A DNA stretch of 64,000 bases from Halopseudomonas sabulinigri (GTDB taxonomy: Bacteria; Pseudomonadota; Gammaproteobacteria; Pseudomonadales; Pseudomonadaceae), in assembly GCF_900105255.1 (NCBI RefSeq), contig NZ_LT629763.1, positions 3,854,001 to 3,918,000 on the forward strand, read 5' to 3'. The first letter of the stretch is position 1; every line of letters begins with the position of its first letter. Shown here in pieces: positions 20,531 to 30,827 of the stretch. The translations under genes were made by a program, and so were the position numbers. The notes under the pieces were generated by a model, which saw only the letters and a list, made by a program, of their open reading frames with translations, was not told the DNA's origin and did no database searches.

Positions 20531-23500
20531 ATGTCAGCCCTCGCAGCAATTCTTGAACGTTACCGGGTAGCCTCCGTCACCGAACGCGAGAAAGGCACAT
20601 ACTTTGAGGAACTGATTTGTGCCTACCTGCGTAATGAGGCGACTTACCGCGATCTGTACGATCAAGTGTGGACCTACTCTGACTGGGCCAAGGAGCAGGG
20701 TATTGATGGGCGTGACACCGGCATCGACCTGGTAGCCAAGACGCAAGGCACCGGCGAGTTTCATGCGATCCAGTGCAAGCTTTACGCTGAGGACTACCGC
20801 GTACAGAAGAAAGATATTGATAGCTTCTTCACCGCATCCGGTAAATCCCCGTTCTCTCATAGGATTATCGTTACTACCACCAATAACTGGAGTGAGCACG
20901 CAGAGGATGCGCTTCAGGGGCAGCAACCACCTGTCAGCAAGATTGACCTGCAAGCCTTGGAAGACAGCCAGATCGACTGGGCAAAATACCAAGCCAGTCA
21001 GGCTGTGGTGCTTAGAGCCAAGAAACAATTGCGGGAGCACCAACAAACGGCATTGAATGCGGTATCGGCAGGGCTCCAGACTACAGATCGTGGCAAGCTG
21101 ATTATGGCTTGTGGCACCGGCAAAACCTTCACTAGCTTGAAAATAGCTGAACACTTGGCAGGCAAGGGTAAGCGCGTGCTGTTTCTGGTGCCAAGCCTGT
21201 CGCTTTTATCCCAGACCCTCACCGAGTGGACCCAAGAGAGCGACACGCCGCTTCACAGCTTCGCCGTCTGCTCCGATAGCGACGTAGGCAAAAAACGCAA
21301 GGCTGAAGACGACGCGGTACAAGTTTTCACCCACGAGCTACGTTACCCGGCCACCACCAAGGCTGATCGTCTCGCAGCAGAAATGCTCAAGCGCTCTGAT
21401 GCTGAGCACATGAGCGTGGTTTACTCCACCTATCACTCAATCGACGTCATCAGCCGAGCCCAGCACGAGCACGGCCTGGCTGCGTTTGATTTGGTTATCT
21501 GCGATGAAGCCCACCGTACCACTGGCGCCACCTTTGGTGACGATGACGAAAGTGCTTTCGTGCGGGTTCACGACGCTGACTATATCCGCGCCAGCAAGCG
21601 CCTGTACATGACGGCCACCCCGCGCATCTACGGCGATAGTGCGAAGATCAAAGCCGAGCAGGGAGAAGTGACCCTGTGCTCTATGGATGATGAAACGCTC
21701 TTCGGTAAAGAGCTGTTCGTCATCAACTTCTCCGAGGCGGTTCAACGCGGGCTGTTGACTGACTACAAAGTGTTGGTGCTTACCGTCGAAGAGAGCGTTA
21801 TCAGTCGCCGTCTTCAAGATCTGCTGAAAGACGAGGATAACCAGCTCAAGGTGGACGATGCTGCCAAGATCGTCGGCTGCTGGAAAGCATTGGCCAAACA
21901 GGGCTTGTCCGAGCACTTGCTAGGTGATGACCAGCCAATGAAGCGCGCGGTGGCCTTTTGTCAGGTCATTTCGCCCAGCTATAAGGGCACAAAACACAAG
22001 GTCAGCTCCGTCAACATCGCTAACACGTTCAAGTCGGTGGTGGATGCCTATCAAGAGGCCGAAGAAATCGATGAGGCCGACCGGTTGATCTGTGAAGCCG
22101 AGCACGTCGATGGCGGCATGAATGCCAGCCAGAAAGAGGTCAAACTCAATTGGCTCAAAGAGGAACCGCCAGCCAATACCTGTCGCATCCTCAGTAATGT
22201 GCGTTGCTTGTCTGAGGGCGTAGACGTGCCAGCCCTAGACGCTGTGCTATTTCTCACGCCACGCAACTCACAAGTAGACGTCGTGCAGTCGGTAGGGCGT
22301 GTCATGCGTAATGCGCCAGGCAAAAAGCGCGGTTACGTCGTGCTGCCGGTGGTGATTCCCGCCGGAATGCAGGCGCACGAAGCGCTTAACGACAACAAAA
22401 CCTATAAGGTCGTTTGGCAAGTACTTCAGGCGTTGCGCTCTCACGACGACAGCTTCGATGCGATGGTCAATAAGCTCGACCTGATTGGTTCTGACCCGCG
22501 TAAAATGGAAGTGATTGCCATCACCGATAAGGTAGATAGAAAGGCAAAGAGCAGCGGCACCAAGAATACGCAGGCTGGCAAAGGCCAATACGGCATTGGT
22601 GAGAAGCGCCCTAAATTTGAAGTAGAAGGGCAGATGACCCAGCAGGGCGATCTCACCTATGAGGTGGGCGAAATAGAACGCGCTATTTACGCCAAGATCG
22701 TCGATAAATGCGGTAACCGTCATCACTGGGAAGACTGGGCCAACGACATCGCCAAGATCGCTCGAACTCACATCGACCGCATTCAGGGCATACTGGAAAA
22801 TCCCGAGTACATCAGCGAGAAGGCAACCTTTGAAGCCTTTGCTGCAGAACTACGCGATGACCTCAATGACAGCATCACCGATGGAGAAATCGTCGAGATG
22901 CTGGCTCAGCACTTGGTGACCAAGCCAGTGTTTGATGCGCTGTTCGACGAGTACAGCTTCGCCAGCCACAACCCCATGTCCAAAGCCATGCAGAGCGTGT
23001 TAGACGCACTGAATGAGCACCAGCTAGCCAAAGAAGCGGATACCCTGGAGAAGTTCTATCAGAGCGTCCGTCAGCGTGCGTCTGGCATCGACAGCGCTCA
23101 GGGCAAGCAGAAAATCATCGTCGAGCTATACGACAAGTTCTTCCGCAACGCCTTCCCGCGCATGACGGAACGCTTGGGTATCGTCTACACCCCGGTTGAG
23201 GTGGTGGACTTCATCCTCCACAGCGTGAATCACCTGTTGCAAAAGGAGTTTGGCCAGACACTGGGCAGCAAAGGCGTCCACATCATCGATCCCTTCACTG
23301 GCACGGGTACGTTTATCACTCGGCTGATCCAGTCGGGGCTGATTAAGCCGGAAGAGCTACCGCACAAGTACCGCAACGAGATCCACGCCAACGAGCTGGT
23401 GCTGCTGGCCTACTACATTGCCGCCATCAATATTGAAGCCGCCTATCACGGGCAAGTGATCGACGAGTACACACCCTTTGAAGGTATCTGTCTGACCGAT

Positions 23501-25441
23501 ACTTTCCAGATGTATGAAAAGGATGACTTGGTTGACGAACTGCTGGAAGACAACAGCGCTCGACGTAAACGTCAAAAAGAGCTGGATATTCGGGTGATTG
23601 TCGGAAATCCGCCGTACTCAATCGGCCAGAGAAGTGAGAACGATAATAACGATAATGTGGAGTACCCCGGGCTAGATGCTCATATTCGAACCACCTATGC
23701 TGCACGCTCTAATGCAAGCCTTACAAAAGGATTATATGACAGCTATATCCGAGCTATTCGCTGGGGCAGTGACCGTATTGGAGAGGCGGGAGTCATCGGG
23801 TTTGTCACTAACGGGGGCTTTCTAGAGAAAACAGCCATGGATGGTCTTCGAAAATGCCTAGTCGATGAATTTTCCAGCATCTATGTATTTAACTTGCGCG
23901 GCGACATACGCAAAAACATGCTAAGCAAAGGAAAAGCCAAAGAGGGCGGAAATATCTTTGGCGGTGGCAGCATGGCAGGCATTGCTATTTCAATTCTGAT
24001 GAAAAATCCTAGTGCTGCTGCTCATGGTCAGATCTATTATCACGATGTTGGTGATGACCTTAGTGAGGACGAAAAGTTGGAACGGATTGCCAGCTTCGCT
24101 AGCGTTGCCGGCATTGGGCAGTGGCGGCAGATTACTCCGGATGAGCATGGCGATTGGCTTAAACAGCGTGACAATAGCTTTGCCGACAACATCGTTTTGG
24201 GTGATAAGAAAGGCGACTCCCCAAAGTTGTTTGACAACTTCTCGCTTGGTGTAGTTACAAATCGCGATGCTTGGACCTATAACGCCGGTAAACACAAGCT
24301 GCGTGCGAATATGATTAGTATGATTGGCTTTTATAATACAGAGGTAGAGCGCTTTAATGTGGCGCACCTAGGGCTCGATACCAAGGCGCGTCTATTAAGA
24401 GTGAATGAGTTTATCGATGCAGACCCGAGACGTATCAGTTGGACTCATAACGTCAAACATGATCTTGTCAGGAATAACGTATATACCTTTGATGATAAAT
24501 GTATCCTTTCTGGTCTATACCGACCGTTCACGAAGAGATGGCTATATTACAACCGTCGTTTAAACGAGAGGGTCTATCAGATGCCTCGAATTTTCCCGGA
24601 ATCGGGTGCGGAAAATTTAATGATCCAAGTTGCGGGGGTTGGGGCGCGGGCTGGCTTTTCGGTACTTATTGCAGACAGTATCACGGGCCTGGATACCATC
24701 GAAAAAGGTCAGTGTTTTCCCCGCTACCTCTACGATGAAGTAGCTCAGTCTTCAAAAAACGATCTTTTTACTGAACCAGCTGAAGGAGGCCTACGTCGGC
24801 GCGATGCTATCACTGACGCGGGCCTAGCCCACTTCTTGGAGTGCTACCCCGGCCAGCAGATCAGCAAAGAAGACGTGTTCTACTACGTCTACGGCATCCT
24901 TCATTCGCCGGACTATCGCGAGCGCTTTGCCGACAACCTGAGCAAGGAGCTGCCGCGCATCCCTGCGGTGAAGCAGGCGGCTGATTTTTGGGCCTTCAGC
25001 AAGGCTGGCCGCGCCCTGGCTGAGTTGCACCTGAACTACGAAACTGTCGAGCTTTACCCGCTGACCATTGAGGCCAAGGGCAAGTTGACCGACGCAGATT
25101 ACCGCGTCGAGAAAATGAAGTTCGCCAAGAAAAAAGACCCGGAAACCGGGAAAAGCGTGAATGACCGCAGCACCGTAATCTACAACGGCAAGATCACGCT
25201 GAAAGACATCCCTGAGGCTGCGTGGGACTACGTGGTCAACGGCAAGGCTGCGCTGGATTGGGTGATGGAGCGCCAGGCGGTCCGCACCGACAAAGCCAGC
25301 GGCATCGTCAACGATGCCAACGACTGGGCCATCGAAACCATGGGTAATCCCAAATACCCACTGGAGCTGTTCCAGCGCGTAGTCACCGTGAGTCTCGAAA
25401 CCCAGAAAATCGTCAACAACCTACCGCCTTTGGATATTTGA
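20531..25441 (+). CDS. Single-chain helicase-methylase restriction enzyme (type ISP-like)
   Basis: A 1636-aa protein that would both modify and cut DNA. In order it shows a Mrr/PD-(D/E)xK-like nuclease (GIDLVAK...IQCKLY, residues 60-83, QxK variant) and a superfamily 2 helicase with Walker A (ACGTGKTF, near 193), DEAH (CDEAHRT, near 324) and motif VI (QSVGRVMR, near 586). Then follow an N6-adenine methylase with motif I (DPFTGTGTF, near 920) and motif IV NPPY (near 1026), and a C-terminal target-recognition region. This order matches LlaGI/LlaBIII-type ISP enzymes, in which one chain translocates, methylates and cleaves. ATG 20531 follows an AAGGAAG site. No catalytic motif looks lost. Confidence 0.88.
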   Translation: MSALAAILERYRVASVTEREKGTYFEELICAYLRNEATYRDLYDQVWTYSDWAKEQGIDGRDTGIDLVAKTQGTGEFHAIQCKLYAEDYRVQKKDIDSFFTASGKSPFSHRIIVTTTNNWSEHAEDALQGQQPPVSKIDLQALEDSQIDWAKYQASQAVVLRAKKQLREHQQTALNAVSAGLQTTDRGKLIMACGTGKTFTSLKIAEHLAGKGKRVLFLVPSLSLLSQTLTEWTQESDTPLHSFAVCSDSDVGKKRKAEDDAVQVFTHELRYPATTKADRLAAEMLKRSDAEHMSVVYSTYHSIDVISRAQHEHGLAAFDLVICDEAHRTTGATFGDDDESAFVRVHDADYIRASKRLYMTATPRIYGDSAKIKAEQGEVTLCSMDDETLFGKELFVINFSEAVQRGLLTDYKVLVLTVEESVISRRLQDLLKDEDNQLKVDDAAKIVGCWKALAKQGLSEHLLGDDQPMKRAVAFCQVISPSYKGTKHKVSSVNIANTFKSVVDAYQEAEEIDEADRLICEAEHVDGGMNASQKEVKLNWLKEEPPANTCRILSNVRCLSEGVDVPALDAVLFLTPRNSQVDVVQSVGRVMRNAPGKKRGYVVLPVVIPAGMQAHEALNDNKTYKVVWQVLQALRSHDDSFDAMVNKLDLIGSDPRKMEVIAITDKVDRKAKSSGTKNTQAGKGQYGIGEKRPKFEVEGQMTQQGDLTYEVGEIERAIYAKIVDKCGNRHHWEDWANDIAKIARTHIDRIQGILENPEYISEKATFEAFAAELRDDLNDSITDGEIVEMLAQHLVTKPVFDALFDEYSFASHNPMSKAMQSVLDALNEHQLAKEADTLEKFYQSVRQRASGIDSAQGKQKIIVELYDKFFRNAFPRMTERLGIVYTPVEVVDFILHSVNHLLQKEFGQTLGSKGVHIIDPFTGTGTFITRLIQSGLIKPEELPHKYRNEIHANELVLLAYYIAAINIEAAYHGQVIDEYTPFEGICLTDTFQMYEKDDLVDELLEDNSARRKRQKELDIRVIVGNPPYSIGQRSENDNNDNVEYPGLDAHIRTTYAARSNASLTKGLYDSYIRAIRWGSDRIGEAGVIGFVTNGGFLEKTAMDGLRKCLVDEFSSIYVFNLRGDIRKNMLSKGKAKEGGNIFGGGSMAGIAISILMKNPSAAAHGQIYYHDVGDDLSEDEKLERIASFASVAGIGQWRQITPDEHGDWLKQRDNSFADNIVLGDKKGDSPKLFDNFSLGVVTNRDAWTYNAGKHKLRANMISMIGFYNTEVERFNVAHLGLDTKARLLRVNEFIDADPRRISWTHNVKHDLVRNNVYTFDDKCILSGLYRPFTKRWLYYNRRLNERVYQMPRIFPESGAENLMIQVAGVGARAGFSVLIADSITGLDTIEKGQCFPRYLYDEVAQSSKNDLFTEPAEGGLRRRDAITDAGLAHFLECYPGQQISKEDVFYYVYGILHSPDYRERFADNLSKELPRIPAVKQAADFWAFSKAGRALAELHLNYETVELYPLTIEAKGKLTDADYRVEKMKFAKKKDPETGKSVNDRSTVIYNGKITLKDIPEAAWDYVVNGKAALDWVMERQAVRTDKASGIVNDANDWAIETMGNPKYPLELFQRVVTVSLETQKIVNNLPPLDI

Positions 25442-25475
25442 GGCGTATGCAAGCCGCTTAGCGCATGGAGGCGCA

Positions 25476-26591
25476 ATGAGTAATTCTGCAATTCCTCTGG
25501 GGGAGCGTGACGGCCATATGTTCCGGGCATACGAGGTCGAGAATGGCCTTCGCTGTGGCTGCGTCTGCCCGGCGTGTCGTGGGGCTCTGGTTGCTGCTAA
25601 TCAGGGCGAGAAACGCTTTCCTTATTTTCGTCATGCTGAGTTGGAAGCGTGCTCATCGGGCCGGGCTGAGGGAGTTAGACGGGCGGCTGTGCAGGTGCTC
25701 GCTTGCCATAAGCAGTTGCTCCTTCCTCAGTTTAACGGCTTGGCTGAGTTGAAAGCGCCGGGCGATAGGCTGCTGACAAAACCGGTTGAATTCGCACCAG
25801 CCCATGTCGCTCTGGATGAAGTGCAACGCTTTGTCGATCTGGGAGACGAGTTGAGGGCGCATGCGTTGGTCTCCTGCCGAGGGCGTCAGTTGGTGGTGCG
25901 TATCAAGGTCTCTGCTCGGCAGCAGCATGAGCGCACACGGCGTATTAAAAAGATGCCGTTATCCAGTATGGAGATCGATCTTCATCAGCTCACCGATGAG
26001 CAGATAAACGATCAAGACTATTTCACCCGGGCGGTGCTAGGCGACGCGGCCAATCGGAGCTGGATTCGTTCGTTACGTGGTGAGTTGATGGCAGAGCGAG
26101 CGCTGGCCGAGCTGCAATTAGAGCTTCAGCAACTGGAGCGCCAGTGGGCTTTGGCTGAGGTACAGCGCATAGAGCAAGAAGCAGCGCTGGAACAGCAACG
26201 TGCGCTTGAGCACGCTCATAGAGCTGAAGCGTTGGCTGCGCACCGTTTATTGCAACAAGAACTAAGGCAACAGCAAGAATCAATCCCCCAGGCGGACTGC
26301 GGGAACTGGAATACCCCTCAACAGCGCAGAGAGCTGATCGCAGCCACTATGCTAATGGCCGCGCGTGAGTGGTCTGGGCACGGTGTGGAGTGCGGCGTCT
26401 GCCATTTAATCAACGCGCCGGGCTCGGTGTTTTGCCTTTACTGCGATGGTGAAGATCGCCGTATGCGAGAGGTGCATTATCCCGCTGATTTAGCTGAAAC
26501 GCTTGATGCGCGTATGAGATGCTCGAATTATCCAGAGCAGTCAGTAAAGGCAGTGCCAAGCCTGGTGGTCATCCCTGAAGTGGTGACGTAG
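25476..26591 (+). CDS. CoiA-like zinc/nuclease-related protein with C-terminal zinc ribbon
   Basis: A 371-aa protein 34 bases after the restriction-modification gene with a strong GGAGG site, so probably in its operon. Residues 29-60 have the CoiA-type N-terminus (CVCPACRGAL, then FPYFRH). Residues 100-175 resemble the CoiA nuclease core, but where homologues have E-x-K the sequence reads VVRIKVS, so catalysis may be lost. Residues 200-285 are a Glu/Gln/Ala-rich coiled coil. A four-cysteine ribbon (CGVC...CLYC, near residues 308-324) follows. Its role beside the restriction system is unknown. Confidence 0.6.
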   Translation: MSNSAIPLGERDGHMFRAYEVENGLRCGCVCPACRGALVAANQGEKRFPYFRHAELEACSSGRAEGVRRAAVQVLACHKQLLLPQFNGLAELKAPGDRLLTKPVEFAPAHVALDEVQRFVDLGDELRAHALVSCRGRQLVVRIKVSARQQHERTRRIKKMPLSSMEIDLHQLTDEQINDQDYFTRAVLGDAANRSWIRSLRGELMAERALAELQLELQQLERQWALAEVQRIEQEAALEQQRALEHAHRAEALAAHRLLQQELRQQQESIPQADCGNWNTPQQRRELIAATMLMAAREWSGHGVECGVCHLINAPGSVFCLYCDGEDRRMREVHYPADLAETLDARMRCSNYPEQSVKAVPSLVVIPEVVT

Positions 26592-26740
26592 CGCTGTGTT
26601 GTAGAAAAAACGTCCTCAATTTTCCCGGTTTGAATCGGCCCCGGTTTAGTTGACGCTTCCAGACCTCAAAAGCAAAATTTCGTAACGTCTGATTTTGAAC
26701 GATAGCTGTCCGCCACAAGGGAGTCTATCGACCAAATCGA

Positions 26741-28600
26741 TCAACCGAATAAGTACGCAGTCAGCACAGTAGCAGCGCTCGCAACGCCTGTTCCTTTGAA
26801 TACGTTGGCAGATGCATCTGGGAAGCTGCGTTCGCCGCGGAGCATCTCCATAAGCTCTTGGGTAGAAGCAATACCTGCCGCCAACAGTGCGGCATCACCG
26901 GCACGATCACCAAAAGAATTGTCAGCCATGGCTGACATATCCAGCTCGACCTGTGCTTGCAAAGTTTCGTTATCATGTCCACTGGTACCCACCCGAGGAT
27001 CCATCTGTTGACCAGCCACCTCGTTGGTCGCTAATACCGAAATATCTGGGTATTTCTCTAAATGAAGTTCAATCTTAGCCGCATCCATAACAGCTTTTAG
27101 CTGGAACTCCTCCACGATCTCACCGGTATCTACGTTTCGGATCTGGACATCCGCGCCAGGGTTATTCGTGTCGCCGAACACCTCTGCCTGTGTATCTGTA
27201 TGTGTTGCATTGTAATTATGCACATACAGCAGTTCATGATAGATGCCCTTTACGTTCGAACTGAGGCCTCTCAAGGCTTCTGGTGAGAAATCCCGTAGGT
27301 AATCTCCCAGTTCGTTTTCAGAAGCATCGGACAGTTGATGGTTTGATCTGCGTAACGCATCCAATACCAGCTGGCTTTCGAGGTCGCTCCCGACTGCGGT
27401 CTGGGTGAGTAGCGCGTAGAATACGCCGCCGATAACAAACTCGGCACGAGGAAAGCCTTTGAATGGATAGTCTTCGATAAAGCTCTCGAAACCACCAATC
27501 ACCACGCGCCGAAAGTCAGTAATTACATGTTGGCGCAGGGCGACCGCGTGTTTGCCATCCAGGTTGGTACAGATCATATCCCGGTGGGATTGCAGCTCGT
27601 CCAACAATGGTCGAAGCACATTTTCCAGTAACTCCTCTGCTTGCCACTCTGTAAACTGCTCAGACGAACTCGTGAGATATTCGTCGATCATAGCCATTGT
27701 CAGCCAGCACGTTTGCACTATCCTTTGCTCCACTTCACTGAGCGACTCAAAAGAGCGTCTTTCTGAGCTCAACAACTTGTAAGCAGCGAGTCCGGCGACC
27801 AGGCCAATACCGCCAGTTAGCACCACTCCCGTGGCCATACCGCCGCCCAGTAGCCCGCCAACCCAAGCCAGTGTGGCATTGGTCGCTGCCGCTCCAGATA
27901 GAGATGCAATGGCGGTGCCTGTACCTGCGGTACCGTAGGTGGCTACTAACGCTATGAGCGAGCCCGATGCGACTGCGCCTGACACCTTGGCCAGCACCGC
28001 GTTACTAAACTGGCTCGCAAGCTTGTCGGAGTCACTGCTACTGATTTGCATTAAGCAGGCGGAGACTTTTGATAGCTCTTTTCGTGTGTTTACCAGAAGC
28101 TCTTGGGGGGCTTCTGCCGCGAAGTAAGGCTTAATCGTTTCGCGGGTGGCGCCATATTGCAGCTCCAGTTTTTTGAGTGCTTCTGCCATGGTTAAATCAG
28201 CGCCGCTTTTCTTTATAGTTCTCTTGGCTGGCTCAAGTAGCCTTTTCTGGGCTTGTTGCATGGCCTTATCAGTCAGCTCTTGCGCCCCAGTTTTTTTAGC
28301 TAAAGCCTTTCCTGAATTGGCCACATTACTGCTCGCAGTACCTATATAGCCTCCGGCCTTACCGACCTGATCCTTCAGCCCATATCGTTGATCAAGCGCG
28401 CGCAAATGCTCGGTTGCCCTCCCTCCGGCCTGTTTAGTTTTCTCTGTGATGCCATGGGTCTGATCGATCTTCTGCAGAACATCACCGGCAGCGCCACCAG
28501 CCTTACCCACCGCTTCTGATGCACGGTCTGCACCCGCAAGAATTTTTTTCTGCAGAGCACGCCCCCAGGATAGTTTCTTATCATCACTCTTCATGTTCAT
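26741..28600 (-). CDS. Unrecognised 619-aa protein: hydrophobic segment plus nuclease-like motif
   Basis: I do not recognise the family. Visible parts: an N-terminal region with two copies of a 24-residue-period repeat (IDQTHGITEKTKQAGG at 45-60, LDQRYGLKDQVGKAGG at 69-84); a helical part; a Gly/Ala-rich hydrophobic stretch at 206-276 that could form two or three membrane helices; a charged helical part; and residues 452-530. The last has E456, D484 and Q500-x-K502 followed by a beta-strand (ISVLATNE), resembling the PD-(D/E)xK nuclease fold in its QxK form. It lies among defence genes but on the opposite strand. A membrane-attached nuclease effector is an inference only. Confidence 0.55.
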   Translation of the reverse strand: MNMKSDDKKLSWGRALQKKILAGADRASEAVGKAGGAAGDVLQKIDQTHGITEKTKQAGGRATEHLRALDQRYGLKDQVGKAGGYIGTASSNVANSGKALAKKTGAQELTDKAMQQAQKRLLEPAKRTIKKSGADLTMAEALKKLELQYGATRETIKPYFAAEAPQELLVNTRKELSKVSACLMQISSSDSDKLASQFSNAVLAKVSGAVASGSLIALVATYGTAGTGTAIASLSGAAATNATLAWVGGLLGGGMATGVVLTGGIGLVAGLAAYKLLSSERRSFESLSEVEQRIVQTCWLTMAMIDEYLTSSSEQFTEWQAEELLENVLRPLLDELQSHRDMICTNLDGKHAVALRQHVITDFRRVVIGGFESFIEDYPFKGFPRAEFVIGGVFYALLTQTAVGSDLESQLVLDALRRSNHQLSDASENELGDYLRDFSPEALRGLSSNVKGIYHELLYVHNYNATHTDTQAEVFGDTNNPGADVQIRNVDTGEIVEEFQLKAVMDAAKIELHLEKYPDISVLATNEVAGQQMDPRVGTSGHDNETLQAQVELDMSAMADNSFGDRAGDAALLAAGIASTQELMEMLRGERSFPDASANVFKGTGVASAATVLTAYLFG

Positions 28601-28747
28601 GTCGTCCTTTTCGAAAACAATTTAGGGGGAGGATCAATATCGAGAACGTCACCGTGCTAGATTAACTGTAAACCTCATCTGGCTTATGGTGCGAAAATTT
28701 GGGGCCGGTCGGTAAATAAAACCGGCTACCAGAGAAAAGGATTTCAA

Positions 28748-30805
28748 ATGCAACCCAGTAAAACGACGGTTACCGGCCTGTTTAGCACGCCTCATCAGTA
28801 CCAAATTCCTATTTTTCAGCGTGGGTACGTTTGGAGACTGGAAAAACAGGTAGGTCCTTTATGGACTGATATATACGAGCGGGCAATGGCTGTGATTGAG
28901 CAGCAGACGCTTATTGCCACTGGCGCTATCACTTCGCCAAAAACAATACAGAAGCACTTTCTTGGCTCCATCGTAATGACACCTGTACCGCATAGTTTTG
29001 GCAGCGTTCCAGCATTCGAAGTGATTGACGGTCAGCAGCGGTCCACTACTTTGCAGCTTCTTTTGCTCGCCTTTCGTCAAGCCTCCCGCGGTCTGGAGGG
29101 TAGCCTCATACCTCAGATGCTTGATGCGTTGATACGTAACCCTGGGCCCTATCAACGTCCAGAAGATCATTACAAAGTTTGGCCAACTCAGGCAGGGCAA
29201 GACGAGATAAAGCGGCTCAGCGACTCAGGGCTTTGTGTTCAGGATATTTATAAAGCTTACCCGGCGCGGGACGGTCGTAAGAAGCTTGAACGGCCCCTGA
29301 TGGTGCAAACCTATTTGTACCTGTATCACGCCTGCCTTGCTTTCATGCGGGGTATCGATCTCTCTGATGCAATTACCCCGACGGTTGATACAACATTTGG
29401 TGACAGTCTTACTGCGGCCATTCGGCGCAACAACCTGGTTACGCCGCTTCAAGAGCATCTGGCGTTGGATGGTAGCCGCGCACAGGCTTTGTATATGGCG
29501 CTGGACGGTCACGTGCAAATCATGACGTTGACTTTGGAGACAGAAGACGATCCACAAGTCATTTTCGAAACCCTTAACGCGCGTGGGGAGCCTTTGCTGG
29601 CTTCAGATTTGGTGCGCAACTTCGTTTTCCTTGAGGCTGCGCGGCTAGGAAAAGACGTCCAACAATTGTATCAAAGGTACTGGAGCCCTTTTGACCTGGT
29701 GCTTACAGCGGGCCAAGGGGCTTCTGCCAATCTTTACTGGCGAGAAAAGGAGCGCCAAGGGCGTTTGACCTATCCTCGCATCGATCTATTTTTCTATAAC
29801 TACACAATTCTACGCAGCCAGGAGATTATCCTCGCAAGTCATGTGTTCCAGTCCTTCAAGGCGTGGTGGCAGAAGCAGCCGCAAGATCTTGAAGCTGAGT
29901 TGGCACGTGTAGTGGAGTCCAGTGAGCATTTTCGCGAGCTTGTTTCTCCGCAAGGTACTGATTATTTGGCGGAGTTTGCCCGATTGATCAAGTCACTCGA
30001 CGTAGGCACCATTACGCCAGTCTACCTTGCACTCCGAGAACGGCTGGACAAAAACGGATCAGAGTTGAGGCAGGCGCTGGGCGACCTTGCGTCATACCTC
30101 ACCAGGCGTGCTGTTTGTGGCTTAACCACCAAAGGCTACAACCGCTTTTTCATGCGGGTGTTGCAAGAGATAGTGGGGGCGCCGATAGAGCCTCATATGG
30201 CGTTGCGCCGCGTGCTCCTTGCAGCCAGCGCGCCAAGCGAAGTTTGGCCGGATGACATCATGTTTACTGAACAGTGGTGCCGTCGTCCCGTCTACAAGGA
30301 GCTACGACCAGCTAAAACTTGTGGTGTGTTGCGGGCTTTGGAATATGCCGCGCGAGGAGTTATGCAGGGTAGTAATCATGTGCCACCGCAGACCAGCCTA
30401 ACCGTCGAGCATGTGATACCGCAGAGTTGGCAAAAGCTGCCTGGATACCAGATTCCTGATATGACGGAAGAACAGTTGCAGCTTCGAGAGGTTATCGTCC
30501 ATGGTTTCGGAAATCTGACCCTTTTGACTCAACCGCTGAACAGCTCGGTTAGCAATGGTTCCTTTGAAGACTCTATAGACGAGGATGGTAATCAGATATT
30601 GGGGAAGCGTTCAAAGCTAGGGCAAAGCGCATTATTGATGAATACGTATTTTCACCAAACCGGAATTTCTACGTGGGATGAGGCAGCTGTTGCTGCTCGC
30701 GCAAGGGCGCTGTGTCGTGCGGCTATTCTTGTGTGGCCAAGACCGTTTATTGGCGCAGCATTGCCGGCGAAGGTCGCTAGCGCGCTATCTGAGCAACTCG
30801 CGTAG
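28748..30805 (+). CDS. GmrSD-like DUF262/DUF1524 protein
   Basis: A 685-aa protein with the DUF262 (ParB-like NTPase) motifs IPIFQRGYVW (residues 21-30), FLGSIV (near 75) and IDGQQRSTTLQLL (near 94), and a C-terminal DUF1524 HNH-type nuclease motif VEHVIPQSW (near 551) with GNLTLLTQPLN after it. Proteins with both halves on one chain are type IV restriction enzymes of the GmrSD kind, which attack modified (for example glucosylated hydroxymethylcytosine) DNA, or relatives such as BrxU. An AAAGGA site precedes ATG 28748. Which modification it senses cannot be read from the sequence. Confidence 0.82.
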   Translation: MQPSKTTVTGLFSTPHQYQIPIFQRGYVWRLEKQVGPLWTDIYERAMAVIEQQTLIATGAITSPKTIQKHFLGSIVMTPVPHSFGSVPAFEVIDGQQRSTTLQLLLLAFRQASRGLEGSLIPQMLDALIRNPGPYQRPEDHYKVWPTQAGQDEIKRLSDSGLCVQDIYKAYPARDGRKKLERPLMVQTYLYLYHACLAFMRGIDLSDAITPTVDTTFGDSLTAAIRRNNLVTPLQEHLALDGSRAQALYMALDGHVQIMTLTLETEDDPQVIFETLNARGEPLLASDLVRNFVFLEAARLGKDVQQLYQRYWSPFDLVLTAGQGASANLYWREKERQGRLTYPRIDLFFYNYTILRSQEIILASHVFQSFKAWWQKQPQDLEAELARVVESSEHFRELVSPQGTDYLAEFARLIKSLDVGTITPVYLALRERLDKNGSELRQALGDLASYLTRRAVCGLTTKGYNRFFMRVLQEIVGAPIEPHMALRRVLLAASAPSEVWPDDIMFTEQWCRRPVYKELRPAKTCGVLRALEYAARGVMQGSNHVPPQTSLTVEHVIPQSWQKLPGYQIPDMTEEQLQLREVIVHGFGNLTLLTQPLNSSVSNGSFEDSIDEDGNQILGKRSKLGQSALLMNTYFHQTGISTWDEAAVAARARALCRAAILVWPRPFIGAALPAKVASALSEQLA

Positions 30806-30827
30806 GTTTCGGTTGAAAGGAGGCACG

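Noticed and set aside
30678..30827. N-terminal extension of the 148-aa gene
   Set aside because: It overlaps the end of the GmrSD-like gene, and the ribosome site points to 30828.
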